Below, piece after piece: positions 8,588 through 11,888 of a stretch of 11,888 bases of DNA. The notes beneath the pieces are model-generated. The model was not told where the DNA came from, searched no databases, and was given only the letters and a program-made list of their open reading frames with translations. Each line of letters starts with the position of its first letter. Within the stretch, counting starts at the first letter, position 1. The position numbers and the translations under genes were made by a program. This stretch comes from Cyclostephanos tholiformis (lineage: Eukaryota > Bacillariophyta > Thalassiosirophyceae > Thalassiosirales > Thalassiosiraceae), in NCBI GenBank assembly GCA_036939975.1, contig JALLPB010000987.1, forward strand, positions 1-11,888, in the 5' to 3' direction.

Positions 8588-10728
8588 TTAAAGAATCAAA
8601 ACCGTTAAAGCAAATGCCAAAGAAATGGCCCCAACAAAGCCACTCTTCATTGAAGCGCCACTCTTGTCATCTTCGCCTTCATCTGCGGGTGGGTTCCAAT
8701 CAATTGTGAAGCGTTTGCGGTGAGTGCTACCATGATATGCCATCCAAATATCATTGGAGTTTCCACCCCAGATCATCTCGTCGGTACCATTAAGGTTAAA
8801 CTTGATCCCGTTGATATGATCACTCTCGAATGTAAGAGCAGTGAAGCAGCCTGTGTCCTCAAACTCGGCTACCGTTGTTTTAGTCTCATCAGTCTCAATG
8901 GGAGTACTCCAAAAACGGAATGCCGTTTGTTCAACATCGATCTTGTATGTGGCAACCGAGCCATCAACTGAAAGATCCAACCCAGTGTCAGCAGCATAGT
9001 TGCCTCCGGGAACGGCCATGATGATGCTCGCTCCATTCATTCCATTCAGATGTGTATCCTCCATATTGGCTAACCCAATAGCAAGCCATCCAAATACGTT
9101 ATCGAACGCAAGGCGAGCCTTGACTTTCTTAGACCCTGCACCATCCTCTATAACTGACCATAATAGATAGGTCTCCGTGCCGTTGGGGAGCGTCAATTCC
9201 ATCATATGGTCATACCCGTCGGCGCCAATAAACTCATCCCATTTTTCCGAGGTGCACACTGCAGCATCCTGTTGATCTATCATGGGAAATTCCGTAACTG
9301 GATTGCTTTCGTGGGTACGGTTGGTGCATTCGGGGAAGTAGTCTCCGTGCCCTTCACCATTCTCGAGAACTTGACCACGAGGGTTCATGCATTGCACCTG
9401 AAGATTTCTTTCGATGCAGGAATCGAATGTGAGATTATAGTCAGCAAGGGCCATGCAACGAAACCAACAGAAGAGTTCGTCCTCGGTACACGCGGTGGCT
9501 TCTTCATTACCCTCCTCGAGGCTTCGTGCTGTCGTAATGACTGCCTTCATGTTGGGAGTGGAACAACCAATGCCCATTGGGATGTCTCCGTTCGTACTTG
9601 ATTCTATGATGAATTGACGGACTTCGCCGAAAGTGGAGTCCGCGACACCCGTCACACTTGGGAAGTAAGCGTCGTTTGGTGCTAAGACCATGCGGCCATA
9701 CCACACACGGGCGTGGTCATCGTGGGCAGTAAGAGTCAATGCATGAGGGGTGGCCCGAAGGCCTGTATGGCCTTTGTCCAGCTTATTGTTTATACTGTTT
9801 TAGAGATATTTAAAAGCATTATAGAGAAGGGGATGAACATAGTTCATGAGCTAATGGACATAGCAGAGTGGAATACAGCACATCTGCTTAATACTCACAT
9901 TTGGTTCACTCCATCTCCCAACATGAACACCAAATCGTCCTCTATGGTGAATTCCATCAACTGCTTCTCGCCGTTCGAGTCTTGGACGAAAAACCCATCG
10001 GATAGTTCAAGTACTCCATCGGGAGAAATGATCAACCCAGGCGTGAAGGCAATAAAGAAACCTTGATCGGTGTGGAATTGGATAGTCTCCCCATCGTCTA
10101 CTCCCATCGCTCGATTTTCCCCTTGGTAGGAATGGAAATGCTCCAGGTGCACGCCCCCCGAGACGACCTCGGCGATGTCTCCATAGTCTTGCCCAGATGG
10201 GTCGCTGTTGAGCAATAGGGGCTTGGGTAGAGACGAGCCCATCTCGGCGGACAGGCGCTCGGCAAATTTTTCGGTGACGCGATCGACAGTGGATCGGAAC
10301 GAGGCGAGATGACCCAAGAACAGCTGGCAGGATTCCAACTCGGACGATCCATCCGGGGGGGGTAGTCCCGCCACGAAATCCTCCAAAGACTTGATGGGCC
10401 GCGGTCCGGCGCCGTTGGGCATGGTCGAGGCTGCGAAGGAGCGACGGATCGTGCCGTCCGGATAATGCTCGGTGGTGACGTCGCCGTCGATGCTCATGAT
10501 GCAGGCGTGCAAGTGAGACATGAGACCTCTCTTGACCTCGTCGAAGCTGGGGATGCCGGTGACGGATACGACGCCGTCGATAGTCAATCCATCGAGGAGG
10601 TTGATGGATATCGCGTCATCAAGGGAGTCATATGCGATTCTTGTCGGACTGATGGCTGGATACGCCGATACGTGGCTTGCCAGGACGACAAGGAAGGCCG
10701 GAACGGCGGCGACTTTCGGCAACAACAT
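8588..10728 (-). CDS. Secreted 2OG-Fe(II)-oxygenase-like + DOMON protein, probably GPI-anchored (two exons, 678 aa)
   Basis: Exons on the minus strand: 10728-9899 and 9794-8588. The 104-nt intron 9795-9898 starts GTGAGT and ends AAACAG; joining restores GDGVNQIINNKLDKGHTG in frame. I prefer the ATG at 10728 because it begins a clean signal peptide (MLLPKVAAVPAFLVVLASHVSA); an upstream in-frame Met at 10770 would add 14 residues. Residues about 190-315 resemble the double-stranded beta-helix of 2OG-Fe(II) dioxygenases: HTDQG (His219, Asp221), FMLGDGVNQI, LRATPHALT (His294) and Arg306, then VWYGRMVLAP. A Cys-rich spacer (about 355-465, including CWFRC) follows. A DOMON domain spans about 473-640 (GWLAIGL and IIMAVPGG), a fold that binds haem or sugar. 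A short acidic/Ser linker and a hydrophobic tail (662-678) suggest a GPI anchor. Three or more N-x-S/T sites fit secretion. Substrate and activity are unknown; the iron ligands support an active oxygenase. Confidence 0.82.
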
Positions 10729-10991
10729 ATCTAGAGAATAACAATATATTGGGATGGCGAAATAATGCAACGAGACGTGGTCTAAGGCTTAGAGTTAGTG
10801 AAAAAACTCGTAAGAACAGGACTTAAATCTCTTGGTCGGGTCGGGGGCCAACTAACAACTAACAATGGTACCAGACTTTGGTATTTCCACAGGCATCGAA
10901 AATCATACCCCAAATTAGCCTTTTCCGTAGTTACCCTTTGGCTGGGTATTGCTACCTGTCCACAGGCAATTTGTGCTTCGTGACACAAAGT
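10729..10991. other. 5' flank of the oxygenase-DOMON gene, no gene seen
   Basis: The stretch between the oxygenase-DOMON start and the tandem repeat is AT-moderate. It carries CCACAGGCA twice (near 10886 and 10958) and ATATATT near 10745. Two opposing open frames of about 60-70 codons overlap each other here and show no family resemblance. It should contain the promoter of the minus-strand gene, but no element is certain. Confidence 0.5.
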
Positions 10992-11051
10992 CATTTTAAG
11001 CCAATTGACATTTTAAGCACACAGTTGCCATTTTAAGCCCACAATGACATT
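10992..11051 (+). repeat. Short tandem repeat (about 17-20 bp unit) cut by an N
   Basis: The word CATTTTAAGC starts at 10992, 11009 and 11029. A fourth copy starts at 11048 and reads only CATT before the N at 11052. The unit spacing of 17-20 bp indicates a small tandem array whose right end is not resolved in this sequence. Confidence 0.7.
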
Positions 11052-11052
11052 N
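11052..11052. other. Ambiguous base (N) marking a sequence joint
   Basis: This is the only undetermined base in the window. To its left a tandem repeat is interrupted; to its right starts GCGACGATG, the first bases of the right copy of the 62-bp direct repeat. On the minus strand it is the exact point where the RuvX N-terminal fragment loses its reading, after residue 238. Confidence 0.9.
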
Positions 11053-11114
11053 GCGACGATGGGGGGGGGAGGAGGGGGGGGAGGAGGGGGAGGAGGAGGA
11101 GGAGGAGAGTATCG
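11053..11114. repeat. 62-bp direct repeat, right copy
   Basis: It begins immediately after the N. It is 55/62 identical to 7670-7731 without gaps, the differences being clustered in the G-run and at the last GGA/AGT. On the minus strand it encodes SSSSSSPSSPPSSPPHRR, matching the linker of the C-terminal fragment. Confidence 0.85.
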
Positions 11115-11264
11115 ATATCGGACGGGGGGAGTATCCACCGGACGTCACGGCGATGCCGGTGCGTACGAGGCCGTAATCGACGCCGAGGGATCGATGTGGC
11201 ATGGACGGGTGGCGGTGGTGGTGGTGGGGGGGGGGAGGGGGAGGTCGTTCGTTCGATCCAACCG

Positions 11265-11298
<34 letters not shown>

Positions 11299-11766
11299 CC
11301 CGTCGTGGTGGTGGTGGTGGCGGTGATGGCGGCGGGGGGTGGGGAGGATGACGTCGTCATCGTCGTAATCGTCATCATCGCGTCGTCCGATGTCGATCGA
11401 TTCCCGTCCCATCGAGAGGGGAGGGGGGGACGTCGTCGTCGTCGACGACGACGACCGTACCATGACGTTCCGGGGGGAGGGATGAGGATGATGATGGAGG
11501 AGGAGGAGACGACGATGGCGCATCATCGACATTTTCGTCGCCGTCGAGGAGGTTCGTAGTATGGGTATATGATGATGATGATGGTGATGATGATGATGGC
11601 GTGCGAACGAGGAGAAGGAGGAGAAGGAGGATGGCGTCGCGGTTGATACTGATGCTGCTGCTGATGATGACGACGACGACGACGACGACGATGACGATGG
11701 CGCGAAAACGACAATGACGATGAAGACGATGACGATCGTCATCGTGATAACGTGGGGAGGAGCCAT
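11053..11766 (-). CDS. RuvX/YqgF-family protein, N-terminal fragment with plastid-targeting leader
   Basis: The minus-strand frame from ATG 11766 gives 238 residues up to the N. Residues 1-20 are a hydrophobic signal peptide ending IVIVV, followed directly by Phe21-Ala22-Pro23, the FAP of the diatom ASAFAP plastid-import motif, and a Ser-rich transit-like stretch. Residues about 57-185 are low complexity: a His10 run, Thr/Ser tracts, an Asp10 run from GTC repeats, and Pro6-His4. The enzyme begins at 192: RSLGVDYGLVRTGIAV contains the first catalytic Asp (Asp197) of the RuvX/YqgF RNase H fold, followed by GGYSPRPISIL and the Ser/Pro linker ending HRR. The rest of the domain is not downstream here but at 7073-7669, in the same orientation and continuing in frame after HRR. 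Land-plant YqgF homologues have a very similar GVDYGLVRTG start. Joined, the protein would be about 436 residues. Plastid location is inference from the leader. Confidence 0.8.
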
Positions 11767-11888
11767 CGTCAGAAGACCGACGGGCGGGCTGCCTCTATTT
11801 TAACATTTTTTTTTTTTTCATGGGAGTGTCCGACGGAGAGATGAGCGATGGACGGACCACAATTTGAAGTCTTCTCGGAGATCGGAAG
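11767..11888. other. 5' flank of the RuvX-like gene, ending in an adapter-like sequence
   Basis: These 122 bases lie upstream of the RuvX start codon and include a T-rich run near 11806-11818. The last ten bases (11879-11888) read AGATCGGAAG, identical to the first ten of the common Illumina adapter. If the window ends at a contig end, this may be untrimmed adapter rather than genome. Confidence 0.5.

Noticed and set aside
10782..10994. Two opposing small open frames between the oxygenase-DOMON gene and the N
   Set aside because: They overlap on opposite strands with no recognisable motif; the region is better explained as a promoter flank.
7732..11052. A giant intron of the RuvX gene containing nested genes
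   Set aside because: No GT donor follows the HRR codon at the right copy, introns in neighbouring genes are 91-145 nt, the linker is present on both sides rather than split, and one enclosed gene is itself truncated at the border.
11044..11559. Plus-strand Gly/Val-rich open frame
   Set aside because: It is the antisense reading of the triplet repeats in the RuvX N-terminal leader and runs across the N.

Overview
This window looks like nuclear DNA of a microalgal stramenopile, most likely a diatom. The evidence is short introns (91-145 nt) with GTGAGT/GTTGAG donors and CAG acceptors; a bHLH-PAS regulator with the diatom RITMO1-like layout; a signal peptide followed directly by a Phe-Ala-Pro ('ASAFAP'-type) plastid-import motif; and heavy GTC/GAC/GGA triplet repeats inside coding regions. 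No bacterial operons, CRISPR arrays or rRNA genes are seen.

Layout. Positions 1-2773 are AT-rich and mostly non-genic. They hold a possible micro-exon gene at the far left (102-401), a hairpin, a degenerate direct repeat, and two abutting terminal-inverted-repeat (MITE-like) units at 1622-2153 and 2157-2599. Positions 2774-6102 (minus) hold a three-exon bHLH-PAS transcription factor gene whose splice sites can be placed exactly, giving 1030 residues. Positions 6103-7072 show no gene.

The right half is rearranged. Positions 7073-7731 (minus) encode the C-terminal half of a RuvX/YqgF-family Holliday-junction-resolvase-like protein, and 11053-11766 (minus) encode its N-terminal half with a plastid-targeting leader. 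Between them lies a 3.3-kb block holding the 3' end of a Bfr2/AATF (TRAUB) ribosome-biogenesis gene (plus, 7742-8164, cut off at its 5' end) and a complete two-exon gene for a secreted 2OG-Fe(II)-oxygenase-like plus DOMON protein (minus, 8588-10728). The block is bounded by a 62-bp direct repeat (55/62 identical, my own ungapped count) encoding the same Ser-rich linker of the RuvX protein, and its right edge is a single N at 11052. Two unrelated genes broken at one point, a duplicated linker, an N inside a tandem repeat, and ten bases matching the start of an Illumina adapter at the right end together favour an assembly misjoin over a biological insertion. A true insertion is not excluded.

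Apart from the disrupted pair, the genes look like independent nuclear genes: a nuclear regulator, a plastid nucleic-acid enzyme, a nucleolar factor and a secretory-pathway protein. I see no evidence of a shared pathway.
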